Shown here one piece after another: positions 51,795-62,840 of a DNA stretch of 64,000 nucleotides. The notes under the pieces were generated by a model. The model was not told the DNA's origin, did not search any database, and worked only from the letters and a program-made list of their open reading frames with translations. The stretch is from NCBI RefSeq assembly GCF_964355755.1, contig NC_092671.1:26288070-26352069 (forward strand), given 5' to 3'. Source of the stretch: Antedon mediterranea. Taxonomy: Eukaryota > Echinodermata > Crinoidea > Comatulida > Antedonidae. The position numbers and the translations under genes are program-made. Positions within the stretch are counted from its first letter, which is position 1; the number at the start of each line of letters is the position of its first letter.

Positions 51795-54700
51795 TTATTT
51801 AGGCGCTGGGAACTTGTTATCGGCATGAAACAAGATTGTTTCAGGCATGATCTTGTACAATGATGTATTTACTTCAGTGAACAGTTCTGGGCTGATTTTA
51901 TCGCGAAATTTTTTAACTAAGTTCCAAGCCTCTGTAAGGTCATCGCCCACGCCTGTAAGTTCGGCACGGAGTACGTATGTAAATGTGTTACGTGGCGTGA
52001 ATCGTCTGTACACGCCAATGTTTCCGACGCCTATGGATTTTGGTGCGTTGTCAGTGATGAACTGGGCACCAGAAGCTTCTTTCCAGTTTTCTTCAAAATC
52101 CTTCTTTCTTGCATCCGTTTCATCATCCATCTGTCAAAAGAGCAATATCTTAGTGTCGGTTCATGGTACTTTCCCTTCTATCTTCACTTTCACTTCCATC
52201 TATCACTTCCGTCTATTTTTCCGTACGTAACTATTAAGGCCAATTTACAAAGACGAGCGGTAACGGTAAGCGGAAAACCGCGTGTTCGACGTGAAATACA
52301 TATCTATTCTGAGCGGGGTTCCGCACAAAAATCCCGGCGTCCGCTCCGCGTTTTGTGTAAATGGTTATAAGAAATAACATAGATTCTATATTTTTGTTTT
52401 CCGCTTACCGTTACTGTTACCGCTCGTCTGTGTAATTTGGCCTTTACGGTCCACTTTGTCGTTGTTTAACTACCACTGCCTACGTTGTTGTCACCACTAT
52501 TACGGCCTACTTTGTCATTGTTGTCAACAACCATCATCACTTGTTTTGTCTATTTTGTCGTTACTATTACGGTCGACTTTGTCGTTGTTTCGTTGTCAAT
52601 CTCACAGCCTACTTTGTCGTCACCACCACTTTCCACCACAATGATCACATTGTCGTTTTCGTTTTTCCCACCACGTTTTACTATGGCGTTTCGTTCGCAC
52701 TCATTTAATAGTCATCACCACAGCCTACTTTGTCGTCACCACCCTTTCCACCACAATGATCACATTGTCGTTTTCGTTTTTCCCACCACGTTTTACTATG
52801 GCGTTTCGTTCGCACTCATTTAATAGTCATCACCACAGCCTACTTTGTCGTCACCACCACTTTCCACCACAATGATCACATTGTCGTTTTCGTTTTTCCC
52901 ACCACGTTTTACTATGGCGTTTCGTTCGCACTCATTTAATAGTCATCACCACAGTGTACTTTGTCATTTTGGTTGTCACCACTGTCACCACCACCGCTTG
53001 TTTTTTGTCGTCACCATTACTGTCTATACTGTGTCACTGTAATCACAATGTACACTCCCTATGTCGTCACCATTACTGTCTATACTGTGTCACTGTAATC
53101 ACAATGTACACTCCCTATGTCGTCACCATTAGGCCTACTGTCTATACTGTGTCACTGTAATCACAATGTACACTCCCTATGTCGTCACCATTACTGTCTA
53201 TACTGTGTCACTGTAATCACAATGTACACTCCCTATGTCGTTGCCGTTTTAACAACCACCATTACAGTTTACCTGTCCATTTAAGCTGTCGTCACACTTA
53301 AGGTCTACTACGATCTTCTACATCAACCAACGCAGTTTACTAAAAAAAAACTAAAATAATCTATGGCAGATACCTCACCTTGAAATTGGATATCAAAAAT
53401 ACCGACTCATTACTTTTAGCAAGAGCTGGAGCCCACTCCTGGCCGTCCATCGTTCCAATCTCTCGAAAACCACCTTAAATTAATAATTATTAAATAGTAT
53501 TAAAGTATATCCAATCCAGGTTACTAGGATGGGTTGCATCATAATCATGAGAAAATAAAACGGTTGAGAGTAGTCAAGCAAGCTATTTGTTAGGACGCGA
53601 TTATTCCACTGCGGAGCCACATGGCATATTTTCGACCACTATGGCATACCGTAATTATTCTTCCGGACATGGCGGCTTATTCGACTGTAGGATCATTCAA
53701 TTGCCCCTTTGTAGCCTGTATTCCTTACTTGTAGCCTTAGTCCATTCTTATGTAAAATATCTCCAGCTTGATAAGCCCGTGGTCAAAACAATTGTAAAAA
53801 TGTGTTACCTATTCTAAAATCATTTTACCTGGCATAGCTTCAATAGTATTTCCACCACTAGTTTTCTTTATGTGTTCCAACCACTCTCCTGCTGGAGGCT
53901 TAAATCCAGCAAAATCATCGCTGTCAAATCCAGCATAGTTAACAAACTTATATAGAGCTATCAAGAAAAAAATGTACAGTTAAAATATTCTCAAATACGT
54001 AATCTAATACGTCATTCGGACACTCCAGGGGGAGAGGGCGCGGGGTAGTGGTGATCTAACGCTACGGTCGACCTTTACAGAAGAAATGTATATCCCGATC
54101 TATATGTTTCCCTTTTTATCATGGTGCCGATATTGTATGTTCAACTTCAAATTATGTATATAATGAATTGCGATAATAAAGTTCAGTTAAAAAAAAAGAT
54201 GAACGAATCGTAGTAGTACTTAAATTCCGATAATAATACCGAAGTGAAAATAATGAAATAAACATTAGTCCAACTTGTAATATAAATTTCAAACGAAACC
54301 CGCTCAATCTACATTTATATTCAATTTCAATATTCACATTCATGATTCTAATCAGCATTTTGGCATAGCTAGTAATAGACTGCAGTTCTAACTATAGAAC
54401 TGAATTATCTCTACTCGTGAGTTACTTATTGTCTTTGTCATTCATAATTTATTCACTCACATTAATTAACAACATATAGTTACATACAATATTGCAGGGA
54501 TCTTACAAAGAAAAGTTTATTTTCTGTATTCGTAAGACTGGACCCCTTGAAAAGAAAAAAAAATCATAAAGACAATTTAAAATTCAATTCAATTTATTTA
54601 GTCATCGTTTATAATTACAATTTCAGTATATAATTGATGGCAATGATCCTGCATAAAGAAGTTTACAATTCTGTTTTCGCAGGACCCTTTTTATAATATT

Positions 54701-55611
54701 TGCTGGTATAATTCTAAGCAGTAATTTGTAATTTAAATGAAGAAATAATCTTATCATTACATGATTAACTTCACCGTGCTTTCTTTTGTGTTTAATATTC
54801 TATTGAACTATGTATGTAATTTGATCAAGTGGAACAAATTCCAATACCCTTTTCAATATAATATTTGTTCAAGCTTCACCCAATAACGCAAACACAGAAA
54901 AGAAACGTTATCCCACAATCTGAATCTTTGGTGCGCAATATGCAGAATTGGCCCTACAATTGAATTATTCTCAGGCGAATCAAGCGGTGGGGTGTGGTGG
55001 GGTGAGTTTCAGCTGGATTCGCAACTGTTAAACCATAGAGAAATATGCCACAGATTAGTGCGCACGCATGAGTGTCTCAACTGCCAACATTGACATGGAT
55101 CGCCAAACATAAGCCTCGAAATATTATCGGTTGCGTTGCTATGCCATAAATAAATGATAATATGCCCTCGCGACAGGCATTTTGATTCGGTATTGGCAAG
55201 GATGTGATTAATAATTGCAGTAGTATATCATAAGTCGAGATAGTTTGCAATCTAAATCAAATGCTTTTACAGCCACTTGACCAGGCCTCTAATTCTTAAT
55301 ACTATAGGCCTATAGTTAATGGATACCGGTACACCAGCCATGCAACACCATATATAGTGTGTTACAGGCCTAGGCCTCCCTATAATATGCCTAACATAGA
55401 AATATGAATGAATGGATGCGATAGAATTAGTACAATACCTACCTTGCGGTTCCAGGTTTACATGTAACTGGGTCACACCAAAGCTAGGCATACCCTGCAC
55501 GTATCTGGCCGTGTCCCACCAGGAATCTAAAAATGTAGCATAGCCAGTCGGTGCCTCGGCTTTTGTAAAGAAATTGAACAATATTCTCCATTTATTTGCA
55601 ACCCCTGCCAT
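51795..55611 (-). CDS. Tandem ABM-like (dimeric alpha/beta-barrel) protein, copy B, 4 exons, 242 aa
   Basis: Paralogue of the gene at 48790-50720, same strand, head-to-tail. Exon 1 is 55443-55611, exon 2 53829-53957, exon 3 53379-53473 and exon 4 51795-52130 (TAA). Exon lengths (169, 129, 95, 336 nt) and intron phases match copy A exactly, and the joined product is also 242 residues. By hand about 32 of 242 residues differ: 12/56 in exon 1, 7/43 in exon 2 (all in its last 15 residues), 1/32 in exon 3 and 12/111 in exon 4. The two ABM-like halves are retained, with YKFVNYAGFDS and VFLISNFK identical. Introns are larger than in copy A (intron 3 is 1248 bp against 322 bp) and carry tandem repeats and a MITE. 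No frame damage is seen, so both copies are probably functional. The biochemical role is unknown. Confidence 0.85.
52131..53378 (-). repeat. Copy B intron 3: nested tandem arrays
   Basis: This intron holds a MITE (52236-52444), then a 115-116-bp unit repeated three times (about 52605-52955; marked by GCGTTTCGTTCGCACTCATT at 52686, 52801 and 52917), then a 56-bp unit repeated four times (about 53005-53240; marked by TCACTGTAATCACAATGTAC). One 56-bp unit carries a 6-bp gain that makes TAGGCCTA near 53129. The short intron 3 of copy A contains unexpanded GTCGTCACCACCAC-type seed sequence, so the arrays probably grew from intronic low-complexity DNA after duplication. Confidence 0.85.
52236..52444. 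mobile_element. MITE with AAGGCCAATTTACA termini (TTA duplication)
   Basis: Terminal inverted repeats AAGGCCAATTTACA / TGTAATTTGGCCTT bound about 209 bp, and subterminal GAGCGGTAACGGTAAGCGGA is mirrored by TCCGCTTACCGTTAC. If the outer base is taken as flank, the element is bracketed by TTA on both sides, as in PIF/Harbinger-type elements. It sits in intron 3 of ABM-like copy B. A related copy is at 40192-40351. Confidence 0.7.
54583..54730 (-). mobile_element. Possible LINE/SINE tail remnant in intron 1 region of copy B
   Basis: AATTCAATTCAATTTATTTA on the plus strand reads TAAATAAATTGAATTGAATT on the minus strand, matching the TTGAA-type tails of the LINE copies at 10.1 and 14.2 kb. The sequence following it is non-coding. 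It lies inside copy B between exons 1 and 2. Confidence 0.4.
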
Positions 55612-55690
55612 ATTCCTGTCTATAGCTTGTAATTGCTATACCGTGTACGTTGTTCTTGAGCTACCAACAACAGAGATTGCTTTCACGGCG

Positions 55691-55696
55691 TTTATA
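55691..55696 (-). promoter_or_regulatory. TATA box of ABM-like copy B
   Basis: On the minus strand the sequence reads GGTGTATAAACGCCGTGAAAG, a good TATA box 80 bp upstream of the ATG at 55611. Copy A has a weaker, partly matching block (ATAGTAAAACGGTGAGTGAA, around 50762-50781). Both genes also share a GGTAG-TCAA segment between this block and the start codon, as expected for duplicated promoter-proximal DNA. The transcription start would be about 30 bp downstream, giving a 5' UTR near 50 nt. Confidence 0.5.
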
Positions 55697-55697
55697 C

Positions 55698-57339
55698 ACC
55701 GGGTCAATTATTATTATTATTAGGTCATGCAGCAGTCTTTGTCCATAATAGATTACATATCAATCAATCGTCGCATATCTTTTTACCGCGCCTTTATTCA
55801 ACGTGCTCAAGTGTTTGCATAGGCTAATAAAAAAACAACGTGAATTTGCACTACTTAAAAACCTTTGATATTGCCTGGCAAATTTACTTTACTATTATTT
55901 GTGTGAGCTAAGAAAATCGCACTTGAAGCAGCGGCTAAATTAAAGAATGACCTCAGATTGGACAATTTCATAAATACGCATCCAACAGTACTACCTATTA
56001 CAACAGGATAGATACAAATAATCTATCTTGATTTAAAAGGTTTCGTTTGAAGCTTACACTATAATGATGAACTTTATGAACTTTAAAGATAATTAAGACA
56101 GATACAGTAGATGGATGTGGAAATCCACTTGCTCATAACAATAAATTATAGATATCAGAACACCCTGGTACACCGCTGATGATAGTGAGTGCCTCGAAGT
56201 CATTCATAGCCCTTACTTCAAGCCCTTTCCTCCAAGATCTTCTCAAATTTTTCCTTCAAAAGCACTCTTCTCCAGGTTTTCCTCTTCCTATCCCTCACCC
56301 TTCTATTTCTAATCCATCCGCCACCGCACTCTGTCAATAAAATTACATGGAAGGTTTCATGCGATTACGATAATGCATAATTTATTTTTCAAGTAGCTTT
56401 GAATAAAAATGTTCGCGCATTTGACATTATTGGGAGAGCTTTTAAATTAATCTTATTGATGTTATCTTCGCACAAATCTGAAAAATGACTAAAATATCTG
56501 CCAAATTCAATTAATGTAACTGTTCTTAACGGTGCACTTTTTATGCAAATGTCGTACATACTGTCTGGGCAAAATGTAAGAGTGTAATCACCTTTGGCAT
56601 GCACGTGTTCTGTTCTATTTGTCATTTAGCTGTTATACACAATGTGTTGACTTATTTAACAGAAATAAACACAAAAACAAAACCAATTGTGGTTATGAGG
56701 TACAACTATATTAATTTTTGAACTGCTGTAAATATTCTTCCAATTTAAATCACAAGCACGTTAATTACTGGATAACTAACATATAAAGTTAGCCTAGTTT
56801 TTTACCAGAACCTGGATCTAGACAAAAAGGCCTTTATTACAATCATTAAAACATCGTCTGATTTGATCATAAACTTTTACTCGGTATAAAATTGTTCAAG
56901 CTTGTGTTTTCTAAAAGTGTTATGACATCATAGCAACTTTAGTCACCATACCTTATTTGGTATAAGTAAAACTTGGGGATACCTACTGTAGGTCTATTAA
57001 TAGCCTAGTATATGAAAATGATTGCAATACAGTAGTAGTCGCCAGTTAAAGCGCAGATTCTGTGAATGTGGGTACACTGTCAGATACTATAAGCACATTA
57101 TACAAATACACCTGGGTTTGTGTTAATAATTACAAACAATAAAAACTTCGTCTGTGCATCGTCAAATGCTATACTGTATCTTTCAATCGAACGTGACAGT
57201 TTCAACAAAGTATTTTAAAAAGCGCAAATGTTTTACTGTGTTTAGTGGTACAATATCCAAAACAGACAAATACATTTTTTTACTGATTGTATAAATAATA
57301 TATTTAAAAAAAGGTTTCTCTTTGCACCAGCCGTCGGAC
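55698..57339. other. Intergenic stretch between copy B and the Helitron
   Basis: A minus-strand patch at 56200-56340 reads KRKTWRRVLLKEKFEKI-like with stops and may be an old LINE remnant. No intact gene was found. Confidence 0.35.
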
Positions 57340-57344
57340 AATCA

Positions 57345-58024
57345 TCATCATCTATCACCATCATACTTTACCATCATCCATTTCATCATCATCGTCACTA
57401 TCCCCACCACCACCATCATCACCATCATTATCATTACTATCCCTATCACCATCATCATCACTATCCCCACCACCATCATCATCACCATCATCATCACTAT
57501 CCTCATCACCATCATCATTACCATCATCATCACCATCATCATCATCACTATTCTCACCACCATCATCATCACTATCCCCACCACCACCACCATAATCATC
57601 ACTATTCTCACCATCATCATCATCACTATCCTCACCACCATCATCATCACCATCATCATCATCACCATCATTATCATTACTATCCCTATCACCATCATCA
57701 TCACTATCCCCACCACCATCATCATCACCATCATCATCACTATCCTCATCACCATCATCATTACCATCATCATCACCATCATCATCATCACTATTCTCAC
57801 CACCATCATCATCACTATCCCCACCACCACCACCATAATCATCACTATTCTCACCATCATCATCATCACTATCCTCACCACCATCATCATCACCATCATC
57901 ATCATCACTATCCTCATCACCATCATCATTACCATCATAAACACCATCACCATCATCACTATTCTCACCACCATCATCATCACTATCCCCACCACCACCA
58001 CCATCATCATCACCATCATCAACA
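57345..58024. repeat. ATC/GAT compound microsatellite, about 680 bp
   Basis: A long run of CATCAT, CACCAC and CACTATC variants containing an internal near-duplicate. The stretch from about 57420 to 57660 is repeated at about 57660-57900, so a unit of roughly 240 bp was itself duplicated. In the minus-strand frame continuous with the Helitron it reads as Asp, Gly and Ser. Confidence 0.95.
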
Positions 58025-58029
58025 AGTGG

Positions 58030-58237
58030 TTTTGCAGAGGACATGATGATATCACGAAATAGCAAATCTAACCTATATTGAAATTGTCTTGCAGCTGTAG
58101 CAGGATTGCTTCGCAACTAGTGTGTTCTTTCTGAAAAAGTCAAGTTTTTCACATCACTATCACTCAAAATAGTACCATACTGTCTAGCAATTGTTTGAAT
58201 GACATCTGGCCACTGCATATCTGCTGCAGACACAGTA
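58030..58237 (-). pseudogene. Helitron helicase-like N domain, second part
   Basis: VSAADMQWPDVIQTIARQYG, then LTFSERTH, then RSNPATAARQFQYRLDLLFR continue the Helitron_like_N domain directly after WFFT at 60644. One nonsense codon (TAG where the family has Trp) follows SERTH, in the same frame. After SSAKPL the reading frame enters an Asp/Gly microsatellite instead of the expected VDYF-Y..EFQ-RG-PH segment, so the nickase centre is missing. Confidence 0.85.
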
Positions 58238-58238
58238 A

Positions 58239-60636
58239 TAATAATATTTATTTGGAACAACACTTTTTTAACAGTGGCACACATGCGTAGATGGTGCGTC
58301 CATACCAATTACAAAATTCAATACAAAAACAATGAAAAATAAAAACTGAAACGAAAATAAAACATATTTGAGATAATGACATAAAATTTGACTTGACGCT
58401 ATTACAAAACTTATTTACAAAAATAAACTACACTAAAATACAACTACTAATTTTGCAACAGCAATGGAAAAGACAACACTTAAGTAAAACAGTTCAAAGT
58501 TGTAATACAATTGCATTTCTTAATTTCCAAGCACGGCTTGTGTACATTTTACAATAACTGTCAAATACAGCATAAATGTCGTGAGAGTTATTTTTATGGA
58601 ATAACGTGCTTCCAAGGACATATTGAACCTTAATAGATAGGTCACTAGAAATAAAATTTACCCAAGTATCTACACAATTTATTGCAATAAGTTTATGTTG
58701 AAGTGTTTGTAATTCTTCCATTCTAATACAATGTAACTTATTACAAATAAACAGGAAATGTTTAACGTCTTCTTCACCTGACCCACAAACCTTACACTTG
58801 TCATTTAGATTATCAATGTTCCACTTATTTGTAATTTTTCCAAGTGGTAAAGTGTTTGAACGAAGTTTAAATTTTAAACTTGAGCCATAAAAATCTGTTT
58901 TATCCAGTAGGTAAGGTTCTAGGCTAGGTGACTCTTTTATCAAAGAGTAATCAAGCAAAGATGATTTTCTTAATACTTCTTGTTTCCAAAAGGTAGAATA
59001 CGATTGTTTAATTGTATTTTCAAATGGCTTGACCCAGTTTATATCAATATCAGTACCTGTACATATATCATAAGAATGGCATTGAAATCGAACTTAATAT
59101 AATCACAAGTTTTTTCAAATTCATTAATAAATTGGTACCTTGAATTAAAATTCTTATGTCTAATAATTGTGTTTAATATAAGTTTTGGCCAACGATACAT
59201 TTCCATACACATAACATTTCTTATATATTTTGCTTTAAAAATATCCTGAGTTACTTTAATTGGTTGCCAACCTAGATCGCCATAAAGTGCCTCTTTTGCA
59301 GTGCTTCTACTCGCTTTAAGAATTGTTCGCGCCATTTGTAATTGAAGAGACTCAATCCTTTGTATGTCTTTAGTATTTGTATTGACACATACAGCACAAG
59401 CATAGTTAATAGTCGGAAGGCCGATACTTCTCCAAAGGATATCTCCATATACAAAACGATCAAAATTGTTGAGTCTATCTATAATAGATTTAATGTACGC
59501 AATGATCCTATTGCCCTTTTTAATAACTTGATTGATGTGGAAATTGTCTTTTAGATTTCTAGAAATGTATACACCAAGATACTTATATGTTTCAACTTCA
59601 GATATAAAAGTATCCCCCAATTTCCAAAGTTTTTCGCTATTCAGATTCTGGCCTATTATCAAAACATTTGACTTTTCACTATTAAAATTAAATTTCCATT
59701 TTTTAGCAAATAAGGATACTAAATCTAACATTTTATTGAGTTCTTTTTCGCTATCTGCTAAAAGTACGATATCGTCGGCCCAAAAAAGGCTACCAAGGCA
59801 GATATCGTGTATGCGCACACCTAACGCGTGTTCTCGTAATAATTTAGTGAGTTCGTTCATTATTATGCAAAACAGGGTTGGGGAAAGGACACACCCTTGC
59901 TTAACACCTTCTTCTATATCAAAAGACTGTGTTTCAATGTCACCAAATCTTACTTTCCCCTTAACATTGTCGTACAAGCTACTTATAATATTCCATAATC
60001 TACCACGAATTCCAATATTCCATATTGCCATTAGCAATCCATCTCTCCATACGCTATCAAATGCTTTTTTTATGTCAAGGAATGCTAAGTAAGTCTTCTT
60101 GCCTTCCGCAAGTCGGCAACTAGCAATGTTTTTAAGAGTGAAAATGTGGTCTTCACATCTTCGGTGGGGTCTAAACCCTCCCTGAACTTCTGAAAGGGTA
60201 TTGTTTTCTTCTAAGAAGTCGGAAACTGTGTAATGTACAACTCTATTGAATATTTTAGAAACGCAAGATGTTAAAGATATTCCTCTAAAAGTTATTTAGG
60301 TCCCTTCTATCACCCTTTTTATATATTGGTACTACAATGCTACTATTCCATTCCGACGGTACTTTTTCAAGACTAACAATTTTTTTGAATAGTGATAACA
60401 TTAATCTATTTAAAATCGTCCCACCGTTTTTAAGTAATTCATTAGATATATTGTCAGAACCAGCAGATTTGTTGTTTTTTGATTGGTAGATAGCAGATTT
60501 AACTATATCTAATGTGAGTTTAATGTCAACTATTGATTTAGTGCTATCCTCAACATTTTGCCTACAGTCATTATTTATTTTAAGGTTATTAACGAAATTG
60601 ACTGTCTCTATATAATCTTTATCATACTCGGAATTA
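58239..60636 (-). mobile_element. 5'-truncated LINE with reverse transcriptase, inserted in the Helitron
   Basis: About 2.4 kb flanked by the same 7 bp (acagtaa on the plus strand at 58232-58238 and 60637-60643). On the minus strand the RT begins in the fingers (SAGSDNISNELLKNGG, PIYKKGDRRDLNNF), continues through LAFLDIKKAFDSVWRDG and VKQGCVLSPTLF to the catalytic FWADDIVLLA (about 59771-59785), then the thumb (YKYLGVYISR) and a C-terminal C-x2-C-x8-H-x4-C motif (58494-58958). One extra T near 60286 and one shift near 59080 break the frame. The endonuclease domain is absent through truncation. The 3' end is AATAAATATTATTATT, an ATT-type tail. The clade is not assigned. Confidence 0.85.
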
Positions 60637-60643
60637 ACAGTAA

Positions 60644-61190
60644 AAAACCATGTTGGGATTCTTAGCTGCCTTACCAAAGCTAATACACCATAGAACAGAG
60701 ATTGAAAGTAGCCAGGTGAACCCCGTATATTCTTCAAAATCTTGTACACTTTGTCTGCCTTAATCATTTCGTTCATCTTTTCAACATTTTTTATTTGGCA
60801 TGCTTTAAGAATTTGACCTTGGAATTGATTCCCGGAAGCTCGTCTGAATATGAAATGATTTATGTCCCCATAAACTTGTTTGCTTTCTACTGCGTACTGG
60901 GCACTCAGAAGATAATCTATTGATTTTGCAAATCTGCCGTCACAGTCAAGTAGCCGTTGATTGAAATATCTTCTTGTATGTATATATATTTCTCTTTCAG
61001 AAGTCAGAGCATTATTACCATATGGGTATTTGTCTGGATTTGCCAATTCCTCAAAATATTTATCTGTCAGAAGGTTCAGAGGTTTTTCTCCTTCGCCAGG
61101 AGCAATGCAAATGACTTTGTTGGTAATATCTGGATTTTCTTTCAGCATTCAGGTTTCATAAGGTAAACCAGAAACCTCTGAATTGTTTTC
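60644..61190 (-). pseudogene. Helitron helicase-like N domain, first part
   Basis: The frame carries CIAPGEGEKPLNLLTDKYFE, ANPDKYPYG, RRYFNQRLLDCDGRFAKSID, AQYAVESKQV, ILKNIRGSPGYFQSLFYGVL and VRQLRIPTWFFT, in the order expected for Helitron_like_N (PF14214). It stops mid-domain at WFFT (60644), where a LINE with a 7-bp target duplication is inserted. The domain resumes at 58237. Confidence 0.85.
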
Positions 61191-61204
61191 GAATGCTGCT
61201 CATC

Positions 61205-61745
61205 CTAATAATTTTCAATTTCTTCTTTATTCGTCAAGTTCTCATGATCAGAAATGTTTGTCACTGTAACTGTGGGTTCATTTCTGTGTTCATTTCCTTT
61301 ATTCTCTTCCAGCACAACATAGTGGTATTGTGCAATTAGTCCAAGGTGAAATTCATGAGTTGTTCTAACCCTTGAACATACTTTCTCTACATGGTCGCTA
61401 TTTGTCGTATGTACATGTACTTTCAATGAGAACTGATCTGCAATCGCTTGCAACACTATGTGATCTCCCCACTGGGAGCCATTCTCTACTCCATCTAAAT
61501 ATCTGAGCCATCTAATTTCACTCTGAGTATCTGCGTCACTTGTGCTATAACAAACTCAGGATATTTTGACATATAAATTGCAGTATGTTGAAGTAAAGAC
61601 TTAGGATCTGTTTTATGGATTCCTAGGCTTTCTAACTGATGACATACTGCTGAATATAAACAGTCGCGATCTCGTGGCACATCAACTACTCTCATGTGAA
61701 TTACATCTGCAACACGACCAATGTCATGATTTTCCAGGATAGCCC
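61205..61745 (-). pseudogene. OTU cysteine protease domain of the Helitron, frameshifted
   Basis: RVVDVPRDRDCLYSAVCHQL carries the OTU Asp-x-x-Cys catalytic nucleophile motif. It is followed by SQWGDHIVLQAIADQF and by LGLIAQYHYVVLEE, with the expected catalytic His. The two halves are in different frames, with a break near 61500. OTU domains are known in several animal Helitron and Helentron proteins. A LINE 3' end abuts it upstream at about 61740. A further shift near 61190 and a TGA in LPYET-stop separate it from the helicase-like domain. Confidence 0.75.
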
Positions 61746-62450
61746 AAAAAGCTTATCAGCTTATTTCCATTGGGATCCTTTTACAATCTAAAATAAAAAA
61801 TATAAACATTACAAAGTATAGCATTAAACACGTAAATATAACAAAAACAGTAATATAAAAAACAAGTTAAATTAAAGACTATGATTGAATTATAAAGTTA
61901 TTTGGTTGAACAGAAATGTGATTTAACATTTTTCTTAAAATTAAATTCGTTTTCTATTTGTTGAATGGAATGAGGTAGGTTATTCCATGCCTTTATGCCT
62001 GTATAATAAAACGTTTTAGATATTTGACTATCAGATTTAGGAACTGAAAAACCATTGACACTACTTCTAGTCATATAATGGTGGTTAGATGAAACTCTTT
62101 GAAACTTTTCAGTCAAATAGGGTACTGATTTTCCATAAAAAATCTTATGAACATGATTAAGTTTGAGTTGGCAAATTCTATCCTCTAGACATAATTGACC
62201 AATTTGGTTCAGTTCGTCTTTACCAATATGTGCACCATTATTTTTATTTAATATAAACCTAGCAACTTTATTTTGACTAGTTTGGAGTCTTTGTTTAAGT
62301 TTTTTAGAAACACCGGAAAACCAGGATCAACATGCATAGTCAAAGTGACAAGTAATCAGTGCCGAACATAGAATTTTACGAGAAAACAAATTTAGACATG
62401 CAGAATGTCTATACAAAAATTTAAGTCTTGAATTAGTCTTACTAAGAACT
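61740..62450 (-). mobile_element. LINE 3' fragment inserted in the Helitron
   Basis: The minus-strand frame reads RLKFLYRHSACL, RKILCSALITCHFDYAC, a single TGA near 62329, then SWFSGVSKKLKQRLQTSQNK and TFYYTGIKAWNNLPHSIQQI, ending TAA at 61898. This is the RT C-terminal region of a CR1/jockey-like LINE. A 3' UTR of about 155 bp follows, ending near the GGCTATCC sequence at about 61740. The 5' end is truncated near 62450, next to the Helitron block NNPHYKN. No target duplication could be recognised. Confidence 0.75.
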
Positions 62451-62454
62451 TTTT

Positions 62455-62840
62455 TTATTAATGTTCTTGTAATGTGGATTGTTTTCTTTCAGCCACCGAA
62501 GTGCCGATAGGACCTTCTGAGGGTTTACATAATCATACATGTAATATGACTTGTATTTTCTTCTCCGTTTAAACTTCCGTGGCAATAACTGACTCTGTGA
62601 AGGCAGTCGCGGAAACAACTTACAAACAGTGTTCACTTTTGCTGGGACATTTACAGCAGGACCATGGATTGCATGTTGCCTTCCACGTGGTAATCCTACC
62701 AGTTTTATGAAAGGAATTCTTTGAGAAATAAGTCGTAGTTCAAGTGGGTTTAAATGTTTCAACTCTGGGGACTGATCTGCAAGTTGTAAGTTGTTGGCTT
62801 TGGATTGGCATGGCATTTTCTCATTTTTCATGGATTTATG
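62455..62840 (-). pseudogene. Helitron conserved region preceding the helicase-like domain
   Basis: The frame contains KMPCQSKANNLQL, LNPLELRLISQRIPF, LPRGRQHAIHGPAVNVP and VLSALRWLKENNPHY. These are hallmark blocks of the region (DUF6570-like, from memory) found before Helitron_like_N in animal Helitrons. It continues the preceding segment after a frameshift near 62840 and is cut at about 62455 by a LINE fragment. No catalytic residues are known for it. Confidence 0.75.

Noticed and set aside
51847-52230. 127-codon plus-strand frame
   Set aside because: Antisense of exon 4 of ABM-like copy B, which has splice sites, a paralogue and a matching family pattern on the minus strand.
57322-58062. 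246-codon plus-strand Ile/Thr-rich frame
   Set aside because: It is the plus-strand shadow of the ATC repeat. Only the minus-strand Asp/Gly frame connects to a real (Helitron) coding segment.
59532-60092. 186-codon plus-strand frame
   Set aside because: Antisense of the LINE reverse transcriptase.
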